Below are positions 36,903 to 46,364 of a stretch of 64,000 nt of DNA, one piece after another. The position numbers and the translations under genes are program-made. Under the pieces are notes generated by a model, which was not told the DNA's origin, did not search any database, and was given only the letters and a program-made list of their open reading frames with translations. Numbering within the stretch: the stretch's first letter is position 1; the number at the start of each line of letters is the position of its first letter. The DNA is taken from contig NZ_FNSO01000004.1 in the NCBI RefSeq assembly GCF_900105945.1, forward strand, positions 3,472,001 through 3,536,000, read 5' to 3'. The stretch is from Amycolatopsis tolypomycina. Lineage in GTDB: Bacteria > Actinomycetota > Actinomycetes > Mycobacteriales > Pseudonocardiaceae.

Positions 36903-38531
36903 TTACGGCGCGACCGGCCCCGGAAGGCCGTACAGCCTCTCCCCGGCCCAGTGGACGACGTCCCGGACCGGCGAGGACGGCGGCGCGGGCCGGAAGTTGG
37001 CGGCGTCGTCGACGCTGCCGGTGCCGTCGTAGACCGCCCGCTGCGGGTAGGCGAACACCGGCCGGGTGCGGGTGACGGTGCCGTCGGCGGCGCGGCCGGT
37101 CGCGGTGACCGCCGTGGGCGTGCTGCCGCGTTCGACCCAGTCGACCAGCTGCCGCAGCGGGTCGAACTCGGTGAGGGTGGTGCCGCCGCCGCAGTGGTAG
37201 AGCGACGGGACCATGAACAGCCGCGCCCAGTTCTGCGGGCGGCCGTGGGTGAGGCGCTGGTAGTAGTCGAGGGTGCCGGCGGGCGGGATGGCCTGGTCGT
37301 TCCAGCCGTGCCAGAGCAGGAGCTTGCCGCCGCGGCGCTGGAACGCCGAGAGGTCGAGGCTCATCGCGTTGGAGCGGACGCCGACCGGGGTGAGCCGGTC
37401 GAATTCGCGTTTCGTGAAGGCGAAGGTGTCGATGGTGGCGGCCGGTGCGCCGATCGGGTAGCCGAGGTAGCGCAGGTAGTTGTCGGCGAGGTTGCGGGCG
37501 AAGGCGAACCCGCCGGTCTCCGGGGTCGGGATGATCCACCCAGCCCAGGACAGCTCGGAGCCGGGCAGCTGGCCGCCGGGGTAGAGCAGGGTGCCGCGGT
37601 CGTCGGTGGGCGGTGCGTAGAGCTTGTGGACGACGTTCACTTGGGCCGGGGTGAGGCAGGACGGCGCGTCGGCGCCGGCGCAGGTCAGCGTCACGGGGTC
37701 GAAGTCGCAGGCCCGGGGGTCGTCGAGCTGGCCGTCGGCGAGCCCGTCGGCCTTGTCGCAGGCGGCGAGGACGGCGTTGTGCAGGACGGGCAGCTTGGCG
37801 GCGGTGAGGATCGGGCTGCCGTCGGCGGCGCTGTTGGCCCGGGCGAGCCACGTCTGGTACACCCCGAGCAGCGGGCTCCAGTAGTGCGCGGGCGCGCCGG
37901 CGTCGATGCCGTCGAAGTCCGCCGGGTAGCGCTGGGCGAGCAGGAGGCCTTCGCGGCCGCCGTCGGAGCAGCCGGAGAAGTAGGACTTGCGGGGCGGGGC
38001 GCCGTAGAAGGCCTGGATGATCGCTTTCGAGGCGCGCGAGACGACGTGGGGTGCGCGGTATTCGAAGTCGTTGCGGGCGGCTTGGTCGTTCGCGCCCCAG
38101 CTGCCGTCGTCGACGATGGCGGGGGTCTTGCCGACGTGGCCGTCGTCGGTGGCGGCGACCGCGAAGTCGCCGCCGTGCGGCAGGCAGTCGGCGAAGGCGG
38201 GCGGACTGACCACGCCGCAGAAGCCGCCGCAGCCGTACTGCAGGTAGCGCCCGGTGTAGGTCGTGGTGGGCAGGCGCAGCTCGAACCGGACGGCGGGTTC
38301 GACGTAGCCCTGCACGCCGCAGTACTCGGGGTCGGTGGCCGTGGCCGCCACGACGGTGGCCGCGGTGACGTGGGTGGGCGCGCCCGGCAGGGTGAACCCG
38401 CGGACCAGGTCGGCGCAGGTGGTCACCGGCCGGACGGTCGTGTCCGTCGCCGCGGTGGCGGTGGCCGGGGTGAATGTGGTGGTGGCGAGCGTCAAGGTGG
38501 CTATGGCGGTGAAGATCCTGAATGGTTTCAT
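36903..38531 (-). CDS. Secreted tannase/feruloyl-esterase-family hydrolase
   Basis: A 542-residue exported esterase. The Sec signal is residues about 1-28 (MKPFRIFTAIATLTLATTTF, then an ATAATD cleavage region). The catalytic core has the tannase-family nucleophile motif KSYFSGCSDGGREGLLLAQR (Ser in CSDGG with the adjacent Cys). Paired cysteines such as TCADL and YCGVQ, FCG and CLPHG suggest several disulfides. The Asp is probably in WHGWNDQAIPPAGTLDYY and the His in PSLYHCGGGTTLTEF, the Cys-Ser-Asp-His arrangement of this family. It would release phenolic acids from plant polymers outside the cell. It is divergent from the secreted GH92 gene. Confidence 0.92.
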   Translation of the reverse strand: MKPFRIFTAIATLTLATTTFTPATATAATDTTVRPVTTCADLVRGFTLPGAPTHVTAATVVAATATDPEYCGVQGYVEPAVRFELRLPTTTYTGRYLQYGCGGFCGVVSPPAFADCLPHGGDFAVAATDDGHVGKTPAIVDDGSWGANDQAARNDFEYRAPHVVSRASKAIIQAFYGAPPRKSYFSGCSDGGREGLLLAQRYPADFDGIDAGAPAHYWSPLLGVYQTWLARANSAADGSPILTAAKLPVLHNAVLAACDKADGLADGQLDDPRACDFDPVTLTCAGADAPSCLTPAQVNVVHKLYAPPTDDRGTLLYPGGQLPGSELSWAGWIIPTPETGGFAFARNLADNYLRYLGYPIGAPAATIDTFAFTKREFDRLTPVGVRSNAMSLDLSAFQRRGGKLLLWHGWNDQAIPPAGTLDYYQRLTHGRPQNWARLFMVPSLYHCGGGTTLTEFDPLRQLVDWVERGSTPTAVTATGRAADGTVTRTRPVFAYPQRAVYDGTGSVDDAANFRPAPPSSPVRDVVHWAGERLYGLPGPVAP

Positions 38532-38679
38532 CGGGCCCCCGTTTTCCGCGTTGTCTGATTCCGGTCAGGTTTGGCGAGCGGTCTTGACATCGATGTCACC
38601 CGCGCGTTTCCCTTCGTTGGCGCCGCCGGTCCCCGCCTGCGCGGCGCTGCTGAATCCGCCCTCCGAGCTTGGAGCAACG

Positions 38680-41600
38680 ATGCCCCGAAGCGCCAGACCG
38701 CCGGTCGCTTTCCTGGTGACCGCCGCCGTGGTCGCCGCCGGCCTGGTCGCCCTCCCCGCCGCGGCGTCCGCCGCCGAAGACGCCCTTCCCGCCGACTTCT
38801 CGTCCTCCTTCGAGCCCGGTGACGTCCAGCCGACGTGGACCGACACGGTCGACACCGACGCGGCGGGCAAGCCGCGCGCGGCCGGGATCAACGGCGCGAA
38901 CGGCACCGCGATCCCCGGCGACATCCGCGGCAAGGTGACCGAAACCAGCGCCACCAGCGAGAACACCAGCGGCGGCGAGGTCGTCTCGAACCTCGTCGAC
39001 GGCACCACCGACACGAAGTGGCTGTCCTGGAACCCGACCGCCTCGGCGCAGATCACGCTGTCGGAGCCGACGTCGATCACGCACTACGCGATCTCCTCGG
39101 CCAACGACTTCGACAACCGCGACCCGCGGGACTGGACGCTGCAGGGCTCCAACGACGCCTCGTCCTGGACCGACCTCGACAAGCAGGCCGACCAGGCGTT
39201 CACCGCCCGGTTCCAGCAGAAGGACTACCAGCTGGCCGCCCCGACGGCCGCGTTCAAGTACTTCCGGCTGGACATCACCCGCAACAACGGCGGCCCGATC
39301 CTGCAGCTGTCGGAGCTGCTGCTGGCCAACGACGAGCCCGCGCCGCCGCCGCTGCCGAACATGCGCTCCTTCACCGACGCCGGCCCGACCAGCGGGTACA
39401 CGAACAAGAACCGCGTCGGCTTCACCGGGCTCAAGGCGTTCCGCTACTCCGGCAGCCAGACCCAGGCCCACGGCTGGTCCTACAACAAGGTCTTCGACGT
39501 CGACATCCCGGTCGTGCCCTCGACCGAGCTGACCTACAAGGTGCAGCCGCAGTTCATCACCGGTGACCTGAAGTACCAGAGCACGAACGTGGCGATCGAC
39601 CTGGTCTTCACCGACGGCACCCGGCTGCGCGACCTCGGCGCGACCGACCAGTACGGCTTCCCGCTCACCCCGGAGGGCCAGGGCAAGAGCAAGGTCCTCT
39701 ACACCAACCAGTGGAACCTGGTGCGCTCGGCGATCGGCACGGTCGCCAAGGGCAAGACGGTCGACCGGATCCTGGTCGGCTTCGACAACCCGGACGGCCC
39801 CGGCTCGCTGCAGGGCTGGCTGGACGACGTGAAGATCTCGGCGACGCCGACCCCGCCGGCCAGCACCCGCCCGAGTGACAACGTGCTCACCACGCGCGGC
39901 ACGATGGCCAACGGCACGTTCTCCCGCGGCAACAACTTCCCCGCGACGGCGGTGCCGCACGGGTTCAACTTCTGGACCCCGGTGACCGACGCGAACGCCG
40001 ACAACGGCGACGTCCGCTGGATGTACAACTACCACTCGCAGAACAACGAGCAGAACCTGCCGGAGCTGCAGGCGTTCAGCGTCAGCCACGAGCCGAGCCC
40101 GTGGATGGGCGACCGGCAGACCTTCCAGGTGATGCCGTCCGCGGCCGCCGGGGTCCCGGACGCCAACCGCGACGCCCGCGCGCTGGCGTTCAAGCACGAC
40201 AACGAGACGGCGCGCGCGCACTACTACGGCGTGCAGTTCGAGAACGGGATCAAGACCGAGATCGCCCCGACCGACCACGCGGCGGTGTTCCGGTTCTCCT
40301 TCCCGGGCACCGACACGAGCCTGATCTTCGACAACTACAAGAACCAGGGCGGGCTGACCCTCGACACCGCGGGCGGCACGCTGTCGGGCTACACCGACGT
40401 CAAGAGCGGCCTGTCGGCCGGGGCGGGCCGGATGTTCGTCTACGCCACCTTCGACAAGCCGGTCACGGCGGGCGCGAAGCTCACCGGCACCGGCCACGAC
40501 AACGTCGCCGGCTACCTGCGGTTCGCCGCCGGTGCCGACAAGACGGTGACCATGCGGATCGCGACGTCGCTGATCAGCGTGGACCAGGCGAAGAAGAACC
40601 TGGCGCAGGAGATCGCGCCGACCGCGACCTTCGACTCCGTCCGCGACGCCGCGCAGCGGCTGTGGGACGACCAGCTGAAGGTGATCGAGGTCGAGGGCGC
40701 GTCGAAGGACCAGCTCACGACGCTGTACTCGAACCTGTACCGGCTGTTCCTCTACCCGAACTCCGGGTTCGAGAACACCGGCACGCCGCAGAACCCGAAG
40801 TACCAGTACGCCAGCTTCGTCTCGCCCAAGGCGGGCGCGGACACCCCGACGCAGACCGGGGCGAAGATCGTCGACGGCCAGACGTACGTCAACAACGGGT
40901 TCTGGGACACCTACCGCACGACCTGGCCGGCGTATGCGCTGCTCACGCCGGACATGGCCGGGAAGATGGTCGACGGGTTCGTGCAGCAGTACCGCGACGG
41001 CGGCTGGATTTCGCGGTGGTCCTCGCCGGGCTACGCCGACCTGATGACCGGCACCAGCTCGGACGTGGCGTTCGCCGACGCCTACCTCAAGGGCGTCCGC
41101 AACTTCGACGTCAAGGCCTCCTACGACGCGGCGCTGAAGAACGCGACGGTGACCCCGCCGAACAACGCCGTCGGCCGCAAGGGCATCGACGAGGGCATCT
41201 TCCTCGGCTACTCGCCCAACACGGCCGACCACGGGTTCTCGTGGTCGATCGAGGGTTACGTCAACGACTACGGCATCGCGAACCTGTCGAAGAAGCTCTA
41301 CGACGAGGCCCCGGCGAGTGACCCGCGCATGGCGGAGTACCTGGCGAACTACGAGTACTTCACCAGCCGGGCGCAGCAGTACGTGAACCTGTTCGACCCG
41401 AGCGTCGGGTTCTTCCAGGGCCGCGACGCGCAGGGCAAGTTCAGCCGGTCGCCGCAGGACTACGACCCGCGGGTGTGGGGCATCGACTACACCGAGACCA
41501 ACGGCTGGGGCATGGCGTTCTCCGTGCCGCAGGACGGGCAGGGCCTGGCGAACCTCTACGGCGGCAAGGCCGGCCTGGCGAAGAAGCTGGACGCGTTCTT

Positions 41601-43005
41601 CGCCGACCAGGAGACCGCGAACTTCCCAGGCTCCTATGGTGGCGTGATCCACGAGATGCGCGAGGCGCGGGACGTGCGGATGGGCCAGCTCGGCCACTCC
41701 AACCAGGCCTCGCACCACACGCTCTACATGTACGACTACGCGGGCCAGCCGGCCAAGACGCAGGAGAAGGTCCGCGAGGCGCTCTCGCGGCTCTACACCG
41801 GCAGCGAGATCGGCCAGGGCTACGCGGGTGACGAGGACAACGGCGAGCAGTCGGCGTGGTGGACCTTCAGCGCGCTGGGCTTCTACCCGCTGCAGATGGG
41901 CAGCCCGGACTACGCGATCGGGTCGCCGCTGTTCAAGAAGGCGACGATCCACCTGGCCGGCGGCAAGGACCTGGTGATCAACGCGCCGAAGAACAGCGCG
42001 AAGAACGTCTACGTCCAGGGTGTGAAGGTCAACGGCAAGGCGTACTCCTCGACGTCGCTGCCGCACGACCTGATCGCCAAGGGCGGGCGGATCGACTTCG
42101 ACATGGGCCCGAACCCGTCGTCGTGGGGTACCGGCCCGAACGACGCGCCGAAGTCGATCACCACGGGTGACGCCGCCCCGGCGCCGCTGCACGACGAGAC
42201 CGGCCCCGGCAGGGGGACGCTGTCCACTTCGGACGGGTCGAACGCGGCCGCGCTGGTGGACAACACCTCGCGCACCCAGGCCGCGGTCACCGGGGCCGTG
42301 CAGTACCAGCTGAACAACACCGACGAGGCCGTCACGCACTACACGCTGACGTCCCAGACCGGTGCGGGTGACCCGAAGAGCTGGGTGCTGAAGGGCTCCT
42401 ACGACGGCAAGACGTGGGCGGTGGCCGACCGGCAGGACAACCAGGCGTTCAGCTGGCGGCAGCAGACCCGGGCGTTCAAGGTGGCGAACCCGGCGCACTA
42501 CGCCCACTACCGGCTCGAGGTGACCGCGACCAGCACCGGCGCCCCGGCGCAGCTGGCCGAGTTCGAGCTGCTGGGCAAGCCGGACGCGGCGTGCACGCGC
42601 ACGGTGACGGGCGTCCAGTCCGGACCGCTGTCGGTCAACTCGGGCACGGTGTGCCTGGAGAACGCGACGGTGTCCGGCCCGGTCACGGTGGGCGGCGGCG
42701 CTTCGCTGATCGTCCGCGGCGGCCAGGTCAAGGGCCCGCTCGCGGCGACCGGGGCGGCTCAGGTGGTGCTGAACCGCACGAAGGTGGGCGGTCCGGTGGC
42801 GATCACCGGGGCGACCGGCCAGGTGTCGATCGAGTTGACCGACATCGGCGGCCCGGTGGCGCTGACCGGCAACCACGGCCCGGTGCTGACGTCGAGCACG
42901 GTCGGCGGCCCGCTGGCGTGCGCGGTCAACAACCCGGCGCCGACCGACCACGACCTGCCGAACACGGTGCGCGGGCCGAACGTCGGGCAGTGCGCGAAGA
43001 TGTAG
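38680..43005 (+). CDS. Secreted GH92 alpha-mannosidase with two discoidin-like domains and C-terminal repeats
   Basis: A 1441-residue exported glycosidase. The signal peptide is residues about 1-31. An F5/8-type discoidin domain lies at about 70-205 (GGEVVSNLVDGTTDTKWLSW, QLSELLLAND), then a beta-rich domain. The GH92 N-domain and (alpha/alpha)6 catalytic domain occupy about 395-1160, with FPATAVPHGFNFWTPVTDA, VNNGFWDTYRTTWPAYALL, IHEMREARDVRMGQLGHSNQ and GDEDNGEQSAWWTFSALGFY. A second discoidin domain is at about 1180-1305. The last 135 residues are six repeats of about 19 residues starting G-P-[VL]. GH92 enzymes are calcium-dependent exo-alpha-mannosidases. ATG at 38680 has GGAG 6 nt upstream. 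A terminator follows. Confidence 0.95.
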   Translation: MPRSARPPVAFLVTAAVVAAGLVALPAAASAAEDALPADFSSSFEPGDVQPTWTDTVDTDAAGKPRAAGINGANGTAIPGDIRGKVTETSATSENTSGGEVVSNLVDGTTDTKWLSWNPTASAQITLSEPTSITHYAISSANDFDNRDPRDWTLQGSNDASSWTDLDKQADQAFTARFQQKDYQLAAPTAAFKYFRLDITRNNGGPILQLSELLLANDEPAPPPLPNMRSFTDAGPTSGYTNKNRVGFTGLKAFRYSGSQTQAHGWSYNKVFDVDIPVVPSTELTYKVQPQFITGDLKYQSTNVAIDLVFTDGTRLRDLGATDQYGFPLTPEGQGKSKVLYTNQWNLVRSAIGTVAKGKTVDRILVGFDNPDGPGSLQGWLDDVKISATPTPPASTRPSDNVLTTRGTMANGTFSRGNNFPATAVPHGFNFWTPVTDANADNGDVRWMYNYHSQNNEQNLPELQAFSVSHEPSPWMGDRQTFQVMPSAAAGVPDANRDARALAFKHDNETARAHYYGVQFENGIKTEIAPTDHAAVFRFSFPGTDTSLIFDNYKNQGGLTLDTAGGTLSGYTDVKSGLSAGAGRMFVYATFDKPVTAGAKLTGTGHDNVAGYLRFAAGADKTVTMRIATSLISVDQAKKNLAQEIAPTATFDSVRDAAQRLWDDQLKVIEVEGASKDQLTTLYSNLYRLFLYPNSGFENTGTPQNPKYQYASFVSPKAGADTPTQTGAKIVDGQTYVNNGFWDTYRTTWPAYALLTPDMAGKMVDGFVQQYRDGGWISRWSSPGYADLMTGTSSDVAFADAYLKGVRNFDVKASYDAALKNATVTPPNNAVGRKGIDEGIFLGYSPNTADHGFSWSIEGYVNDYGIANLSKKLYDEAPASDPRMAEYLANYEYFTSRAQQYVNLFDPSVGFFQGRDAQGKFSRSPQDYDPRVWGIDYTETNGWGMAFSVPQDGQGLANLYGGKAGLAKKLDAFFADQETANFPGSYGGVIHEMREARDVRMGQLGHSNQASHHTLYMYDYAGQPAKTQEKVREALSRLYTGSEIGQGYAGDEDNGEQSAWWTFSALGFYPLQMGSPDYAIGSPLFKKATIHLAGGKDLVINAPKNSAKNVYVQGVKVNGKAYSSTSLPHDLIAKGGRIDFDMGPNPSSWGTGPNDAPKSITTGDAAPAPLHDETGPGRGTLSTSDGSNAAALVDNTSRTQAAVTGAVQYQLNNTDEAVTHYTLTSQTGAGDPKSWVLKGSYDGKTWAVADRQDNQAFSWRQQTRAFKVANPAHYAHYRLEVTATSTGAPAQLAEFELLGKPDAACTRTVTGVQSGPLSVNSGTVCLENATVSGPVTVGGGASLIVRGGQVKGPLAATGAAQVVLNRTKVGGPVAITGATGQVSIELTDIGGPVALTGNHGPVLTSSTVGGPLACAVNNPAPTDHDLPNTVRGPNVGQCAKM

Positions 43006-43020
43006 TTCCGCGGTAGTGCG

Positions 43021-43058
43021 GTGAAGGCCACCCCCGGTTCCTCGGGGGTGGCCTTCAC
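43021..43058. terminator. Intrinsic-type terminator after the secreted GH92 gene
   Basis: GTGAAGGCCACCCCCG (43021-43036) pairs perfectly over 16 bp with 43043-43058 across a 6-nt loop, followed by a short CTTT. Confidence 0.8.
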
Positions 43059-43138
43059 CTTTGCCGGAAGGGGGCTCCCGCAGTCCCTGTTCCACCAGGG
43101 TCTCCCCGGCGTCGAGGACCCCGGCCAGTCTGTAACCC

Positions 43139-43939
43139 ATGGCGGACAACCACTTCACCACGCACGCGGGCCTTTTCGACCTGAGCGGGAAGCACGCGTT
43201 GGTCACCGGTGGCACCCAGGGCATCGGGACGATGATCGCGCGCGGCCTCCTGCAGGCGGGCGCCCGCGTCGTCATCAGCTCACGCAACGCGGACACGTGC
43301 GCGCAGGCCCAGCGCCGGCTGTCGGAATTCGGCGACGTCGAGGCGTTCCCCGCCGACCTGTCCCGGCACGACGAGTGCCGGCGCCTCGCCGAGCACGTCG
43401 GCTCGGAAGGCCTGGACATCCTGGTCAACAACGCGGGAGCGATGTGGCGCGAGCCGCTGGAGACGTTCCCGGACGAGGCCTGGGACACGGTGCTCGCCCT
43501 CAACCTCAAGGCGCCGTTCTGGCTGGTGCAGGCGCTGCTCCCGGCCCTGCGCCGGGCAGGCACGGCCGAGGATCCCGCGCGGATCGTCAACATCGGCAGC
43601 ATCGCCGGTGGCGTCCATGTCGCCGCGGCGTCCAACTACTCCTACGCCGGCAGCAAAGCCGCGCTCCACCAGCTCACCAGGGTGCTGGCCAGGGAACTGG
43701 GCCCCCAGCACGTCACGGTGAACGCGGTGGCGCCGGGGCCGTTCCCGTCGCAGATGATGGCGACCACGCTCGAAGCCGTCGGCGACGAGATCGCGGCGAA
43801 GGCCCCGCTGCGCCGGCTCGGCCGCGACGACGACATGGCGGGTATCGCGGTGTTCCTCGCCGGCCGGGCCGGTGCCTACCTCACGGGCACCGTCATCCCG
43901 GTCGACGGCGGCATCGCCACGACCGCGACGGGTACCTAG
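43139..43939 (+). CDS. Short-chain dehydrogenase/reductase
   Basis: A 266-residue classical SDR. The cofactor motif is ALVTGGTQGIGTMIARGL, with VVISSRNADT after strand 2 (Arg favours NADPH). The structural NNAG is DILVNNAGAMW, the catalytic Ser is in IVNIGSIAGG and the Tyr-Lys pair is NYSYAGSKAALHQL (YxxxK). The C-terminus LTGTVIPVDGG is standard. It starts with ATG at 43139 shortly after the GH92 terminator; TGTAAC lies just before the start. An XRE regulator follows by 57 nt on the same strand. Confidence 0.92.
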   Translation: MADNHFTTHAGLFDLSGKHALVTGGTQGIGTMIARGLLQAGARVVISSRNADTCAQAQRRLSEFGDVEAFPADLSRHDECRRLAEHVGSEGLDILVNNAGAMWREPLETFPDEAWDTVLALNLKAPFWLVQALLPALRRAGTAEDPARIVNIGSIAGGVHVAAASNYSYAGSKAALHQLTRVLARELGPQHVTVNAVAPGPFPSQMMATTLEAVGDEIAAKAPLRRLGRDDDMAGIAVFLAGRAGAYLTGTVIPVDGGIATTATGT

Positions 43940-43984
43940 CCCCGGGGGTACTCGCAGTACCTCCCTTCGCGTCCGGACAGGGCC

Positions 43985-43990
43985 TACGGT
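43985..43990 (+). promoter_or_regulatory. -10 element TACGGT of the XRE regulator gene
   Basis: TACGGT ends 6 nt before the GTG at 43997. The identical hexamer at the same spacing precedes the WYL regulator and the second GH92 gene. Confidence 0.5.
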
Positions 43991-43996
43991 GACGGG

Positions 43997-44872
43997 GTGA
44001 CCACGATCGATCTGCGCACCGAGATCAAGGAGTTCCTGAGCTCGCGCCGCGCGCGGATCGCGCCCGAGCACGCCGGGCTGCCCGCCTACGGCGGCAACCG
44101 GCGGGTCGAAGGCCTGCGTCGCGAAGAGGTGGCGCTGCTGGCCGGGGTGTCGGTCGACTACTACGTGCGCATGGAGCGCGGCAGCCTCGCCGGCGCCTCC
44201 GACGGGGTGCTCGACGCGGTGGCGGCGGCCTTGCACCTCGACGAGGCCGAGCGCGAGCACCTGTTCCAGCTGGCGCGGCGGTCCCGGGGGCCGGGCGGTC
44301 CGCGACGGCGGCGCCCCGCCGTGCCGGTGCGGCCGGCGCTGCAGCAGGTGCTCGACGCCATCACCGATGCGCCGGCGTGGATCTGCAACGGCCGTTACGA
44401 CGTGCTCGCCGTGAACCAGCAGGCCCGCGCGTTGTATGCCCCGATGCTGGCCGGCCCGCGACGGCCGGCGAACACCGCGCGGTTCGTCTACCTGGACCCC
44501 GAAGCGGCGGAGAAGTTCTTCGTCGACTACGACCGGATCGTCGGCGATGTGGCCGCGAAGCTGCGCATGGAAGCCGGCCGCAACCCGCATGACGAGGAGC
44601 TGATCGCCCTGGTCGGGGAGCTGTCGACCCGCAGCGCACTGTTCCGGAAACGGTGGGCGTCCCAGGACGTCCGGCTCCACCGGTCCGGGCACAAGCGCCT
44701 GCACCACCCGGTGGTGGGCCGGCTCGACCTGGACGTCGAGTCGATGGAACTGCCCGCCGACCCCGGCCTGCTCCTGACCGTCTACACCGCGCCCGCCGGC
44801 ACGGCGGCCGCGGACGGCCTGGCACTGTTGGCGTCGTGGGCGGCCAGTCAGGGTCAGGACGCGTCGGTGTAG
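43997..44872 (+). CDS. XRE-type helix-turn-helix regulator with MmyB-like ligand domain
   Basis: A 291-residue regulator. The HTH is residues about 30-85 (RRVEGLRREEVALLAGVSVD followed by YYVRMERGSLAGASDGVLDA). The C-terminal half is the MmyB-like PAS-related domain (APAWICNGRYDVLAVNQQAR, FVYLDPEAAEKFFVDYDRIV), thought to bind a fatty-acid-like ligand. These regulators commonly control an adjacent SDR, which fits the gene directly upstream. The last 19 bases overlap the end of the convergent WYL gene. Confidence 0.92.
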   Translation: MTTIDLRTEIKEFLSSRRARIAPEHAGLPAYGGNRRVEGLRREEVALLAGVSVDYYVRMERGSLAGASDGVLDAVAAALHLDEAEREHLFQLARRSRGPGGPRRRRPAVPVRPALQQVLDAITDAPAWICNGRYDVLAVNQQARALYAPMLAGPRRPANTARFVYLDPEAAEKFFVDYDRIVGDVAAKLRMEAGRNPHDEELIALVGELSTRSALFRKRWASQDVRLHRSGHKRLHHPVVGRLDLDVESMELPADPGLLLTVYTAPAGTAAADGLALLASWAASQGQDASV

Positions 44873-45798
44873 CGGGCGGCGATGGCCATCGCCCGGTCGC
44901 GCAGCGCCGTCCGCAGCGACTGGGGTTCCAGGGCTTCGGCGTCCGTCCCGAGCTGCCACAGGGCCCACTCCGCGTGCCAGGCGTCCTGGTAGGTCACCTC
45001 GAACCGCAGCCGGCCGTCGGCCTCGGGTGCCTCCGCGCGGACCGCCACGGCCGTGCCCAGCAGGTCTTCGCGCCGGCCGGGGCGGACCCGGACCTTCGCC
45101 GTCAGGTGGCCGTCGGCGAGGAACGCTGCGCAGCGTTGCCGCCAGATGCGGTCCAGGTCGACGTCGGCCGGCCGCTCGGCCGGTTCGTCGAGCGCCTCGG
45201 CGGCCAGGATCCGCGACAGCCGGTACGTGCGGTCCGCACCCGCCCGCGTGGCCAGCAGGTAGCCGCGGTCGCGGACGGTGACCAGGCCGATCGGGTCCAC
45301 CGTGCGCCACTGCGGTTCCTGGCCGGTGGCCGCGTAGTGCAGGCGCAGCCGGCGGCCGTCGAGGACCGCGCGGCGGACCGCGAGCATCGTCGGGCGGTCC
45401 ACCTCCTCGACGGCCGGACGGCGGGAAAGCAGGTCGGTCTCGGGGTCGACGAGGAACCGTTCGGCCGTGGCCACCTGGGCCGGAGGCAGGGCGTCGGCGA
45501 CCTTGCGCAGCGCCGAGGCCAGTGCCGGGCCGAGGCCGAACGCCCGCCCGGTCGTCAGCAGGGCCAGCGCTTCGTCGTGGTTCAGCCCGGTCAGCTCGGT
45601 CCGGAACCCCGGCAGCAGCGCGAACCCGCCGTGGCGGCCGCGCTCGGCGTACACCGGGACACCCGCCGCCGACAGCGCGTCGATGTCGCGCAGCACCGTG
45701 CGGGTGGACACCTCCAGCTCACGGGCCAGCACGTCCGCGGTCAGCCGCCCGCGCCGGCGCAGCAGCAGCACCAGGGAAACCAGCCGGTCGGCACGCAC
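44854..45798 (-). CDS. WYL-domain (YafY-type) transcriptional regulator
   Basis: A 314-residue protein. The N-terminal HTH_11 is VRADRLVSLVLLLRRRGRLT then ADVLARELEVSTRTVLRDID. The WYL domain lies at about 130-225 (LRLHYAATGQEPQWRTVDPI, with DRGYLLATRAGADRTYRLSR in the WYL position) and a WCX-type C-terminal extension follows. GTG at 45798 has TACGGT (plus 45805-45810) 6 nt upstream; the much longer open frame to 46164 is antisense to ridA and was rejected. It is divergent from the RidA gene by 87 nt, so ridA may be its target. Confidence 0.9.
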   Translation of the reverse strand: MRADRLVSLVLLLRRRGRLTADVLARELEVSTRTVLRDIDALSAAGVPVYAERGRHGGFALLPGFRTELTGLNHDEALALLTTGRAFGLGPALASALRKVADALPPAQVATAERFLVDPETDLLSRRPAVEEVDRPTMLAVRRAVLDGRRLRLHYAATGQEPQWRTVDPIGLVTVRDRGYLLATRAGADRTYRLSRILAAEALDEPAERPADVDLDRIWRQRCAAFLADGHLTAKVRVRPGRREDLLGTAVAVRAEAPEADGRLRFEVTYQDAWHAEWALWQLGTDAEALEPQSLRTALRDRAMAIAARYTDAS

Positions 45799-45885
45799 CG
45801 GCAAACCGTAGCGAATACCCGACACAGGATGTCGTGATTGCCCGGAAAGCTCCCCGGCGCAGCAATCGCAACGAACGGAGCTGAA

Positions 45886-46287
45886 GTGGCACTGGAACGA
45901 ACGGCGGTCAACCCCATGACGTGGTCGCTGGAACTGGGCTTCAACCAGGGGGAGGTCGTCTCCGGGCAGACCCGCACCCTGTACTGCTCGGGCCAGGCGG
46001 CGACCGACGCCGAGGGCAAGCCCCAGCACGAGGGGGACATCGCCGCCCAGCTCGCGGCAAGCCTGGACAACCTGAAGGCGGTGCTCGCCGCGGCCGGGAT
46101 GTCCCTGGCCCACCTCGTCCGGCTGAACGTCTACACCACCGACGTCGACGGGCTGTTCCCGCACTACGGCGTGCTGGCCGCCCGGCTCGGCGCCGCCGGG
46201 GTCGCGCCGGCCACCACGATGCTCGGGGTGAGCCGGCTCGCGATCCCGGGCCAGCTGGTCGAACTGGAGGGCACGGCCGTCGCGTAG
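45886..46287 (+). CDS. RidA-family (YjgF/YER057c) deaminase
   Basis: A 133-residue trimeric-enzyme homologue that would hydrolyse reactive enamine/imine intermediates. The N-terminal strand is SGQTRTLYCSGQAATDAEGK, the centre is LDNLKAVLAAAGMSLAHLVR then LNVYTTD, with an Arg in the position of the conserved imine-binding arginine. The C-terminus LVELEGTAVA has the family glutamate. GTG at 45886 has GGAG 5 nt upstream; an in-frame ATG at 45838 has no ribosome site. A terminator follows. Confidence 0.9.
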   Translation: MALERTAVNPMTWSLELGFNQGEVVSGQTRTLYCSGQAATDAEGKPQHEGDIAAQLAASLDNLKAVLAAAGMSLAHLVRLNVYTTDVDGLFPHYGVLAARLGAAGVAPATTMLGVSRLAIPGQLVELEGTAVA

Positions 46288-46294
46288 GAAGGGG

Positions 46295-46323
46295 CACCGC
46301 TGCCCGGCCCCCGGGCAGCGGTG
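46295..46323. terminator. Terminator hairpin after ridA
   Basis: CACCGCTGCCCGG (46295-46307) pairs perfectly with 46311-46323 over 13 bp across a 3-nt loop, 7 nt after the ridA stop. Confidence 0.75.
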
Positions 46324-46352
46324 TTCAGCACGCTGCGCCGTTCGGCGGCGGT

Positions 46353-46358
46353 TACGGT
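46353..46358 (+). promoter_or_regulatory. -10 element TACGGT of the second GH92 gene
   Basis: TACGGT ends 6 nt before the ATG at 46365. It fixes the start and shows there is no room for an N-terminal signal peptide. Confidence 0.5.
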
Positions 46359-46364
46359 GGGCGC

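Noticed and set aside
38596-43635. A 1679-codon open frame antisense to the secreted GH92 gene
   Set aside because: High GC leaves antisense frames open; its translation is low-complexity Arg/Val/His-rich with no family motif, while the plus strand encodes clear GH92 and discoidin domains.
44854-46164. Longer version of the WYL regulator starting at 46164
   Set aside because: The extension is antisense to ridA; the GTG at 45798 has a well-placed -10 and starts exactly at the conserved HTH.
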